A DNA stretch of 7,354 nucleotides, from positions 1-7,354 of the forward strand of contig JAFWRL010000292.1 in assembly GCA_017520105.1 (NCBI GenBank), in the 5' to 3' direction. This document shows positions 7,058 through 7,354 of this stretch, piece after piece; positions within the stretch are counted from its first letter, which is position 1, and every line of letters begins with the position of its first letter. The notes beneath the pieces are model-generated. The model worked only from the letters and a program-made list of their open reading frames with translations. It was not told the origin of the DNA and did no database searches. Origin of the DNA: Fibrobacter sp. (GTDB lineage Bacteria > Fibrobacterota > Fibrobacteria > Fibrobacterales > Fibrobacteraceae). Position numbers and translations under genes: made by a program.

Positions 7058-7354
7058 TCAATCTTGAAAAGGAGCAAATTGCACTAGAGAAAGTTTTGCT
7101 ACAGTTTGTTTTGCTCCCATCGTAGACCTATAGGTATATGCCCCGCTACTTTTAGCAACGCCAATAACGGCTTTGGGGATTATTCCATTCGATATCGAAA
7201 CAAAAGAAACTCCATCTCCTTCATAAAGACCGGAATTTTTCGAAAGTAATTGAATTGAACTTCCTACATATTCATAGCATTTCCCTTTAGTCGCATAAGG
7301 ATTTGCAGAATACAATTCATCTTGCGGAAGAATTTCCTTGCAATTTTTTCTTAC
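7058..7354 (-). CDS. C-terminal part of an unrecognised protein, cut by the window edge
   Basis: The reading frame stays open from the TGA at 7058-7060 to the right edge, giving 98 residues with no N-terminus. A TTG at 7313-7315 could be read as a start, but the frame continues upstream of it through ILPQDE to the edge with no stop and no Shine-Dalgarno before the TTG, so I treat it as internal. The visible part contains ANPYATKGKCYEYVG, a KGK-type motif followed by alternating hydrophobic residues (IQLL, GVSFVSI, AVIGVA). This suggests a small beta-barrel or OB-like fold, which is only a guess. It lies upstream of the 383-residue membrane protein in a probable operon. No function can be given. 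Confidence 0.6.
   Translation of the reverse strand, partial: VRKNCKEILPQDELYSANPYATKGKCYEYVGSSIQLLSKNSGLYEGDGVSFVSISNGIIPKAVIGVAKSSGAYTYRSTMGAKQTVAKLSLVQFAPFQD

Noticed and set aside
7058..7315. A complete 85-residue protein starting at TTG 7315 on the minus strand
   Set aside because: The frame continues open to the window edge with protein-like sequence, and no Shine-Dalgarno precedes the TTG, so it is better read as the end of a longer gene.
1..7354. CRISPR array, tRNA, rRNA, insertion sequence or transposase
   Set aside because: No regularly spaced repeats, tRNA-like cloverleaf, rRNA sequence or transposase motif was seen on either strand.

Overview
The window most resembles an accessory polysaccharide-degradation locus of a Fibrobacter-like rumen or gut bacterium. 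This assignment is an inference from three things: a CotH-family lipoprotein with lamin-tail and chitobiase-C-like domains, a secreted GH10 protein of the '...WGYIYG...' type, and a basic C-terminal tail of the secretion-sorting kind. No rRNA or core marker gene is present to confirm it.

Layout: (1) 66-440, minus strand, a small four-helix membrane protein of unknown function. (2) 441-561, a divergent intergenic region with one candidate sigma-70-like promoter facing right. (3) 562-3336, plus strand, a 924-residue surface lipoprotein: lamin-tail domain, a beta-rich insert, a chitobiase-C-like domain, a CotH kinase domain and an InlB-B-repeat-like C-terminus. (4) 3452-5728, plus strand, a 758-residue secreted protein made of two GH10 barrels in tandem and a C-terminal sorting-like domain. 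(5) 5729-5871, a convergent intergenic region with a dispersed-type hairpin and a strong intrinsic terminator. (6) 5872-7023 and 7058-7354, minus strand, two closely spaced and AT-richer genes: a membrane-anchored protein of unknown function and the C-terminal part of an unrecognised gene that runs off the right edge.

The standout feature is the tandem GH10 protein. Copy 1 keeps the acid/base glutamate (VVNEA, E140) but has glutamine at the nucleophile position (ITQYD, Q262). Copy 2 keeps the nucleophile glutamate (ITEYS, E584) but has lost the acid/base (VVDGA, G460). Each barrel therefore lacks a different half of the catalytic pair, and neither should work as a normal retaining xylanase. 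The four cysteines per barrel, the general fold motifs and the export signals are intact. This suggests a maintained tandem xylan-binding pseudoenzyme rather than a decaying gene. The CotH lipoprotein lies directly upstream on the same strand, so the two may be a cell-surface pair, but a functional link is only inferred from position.
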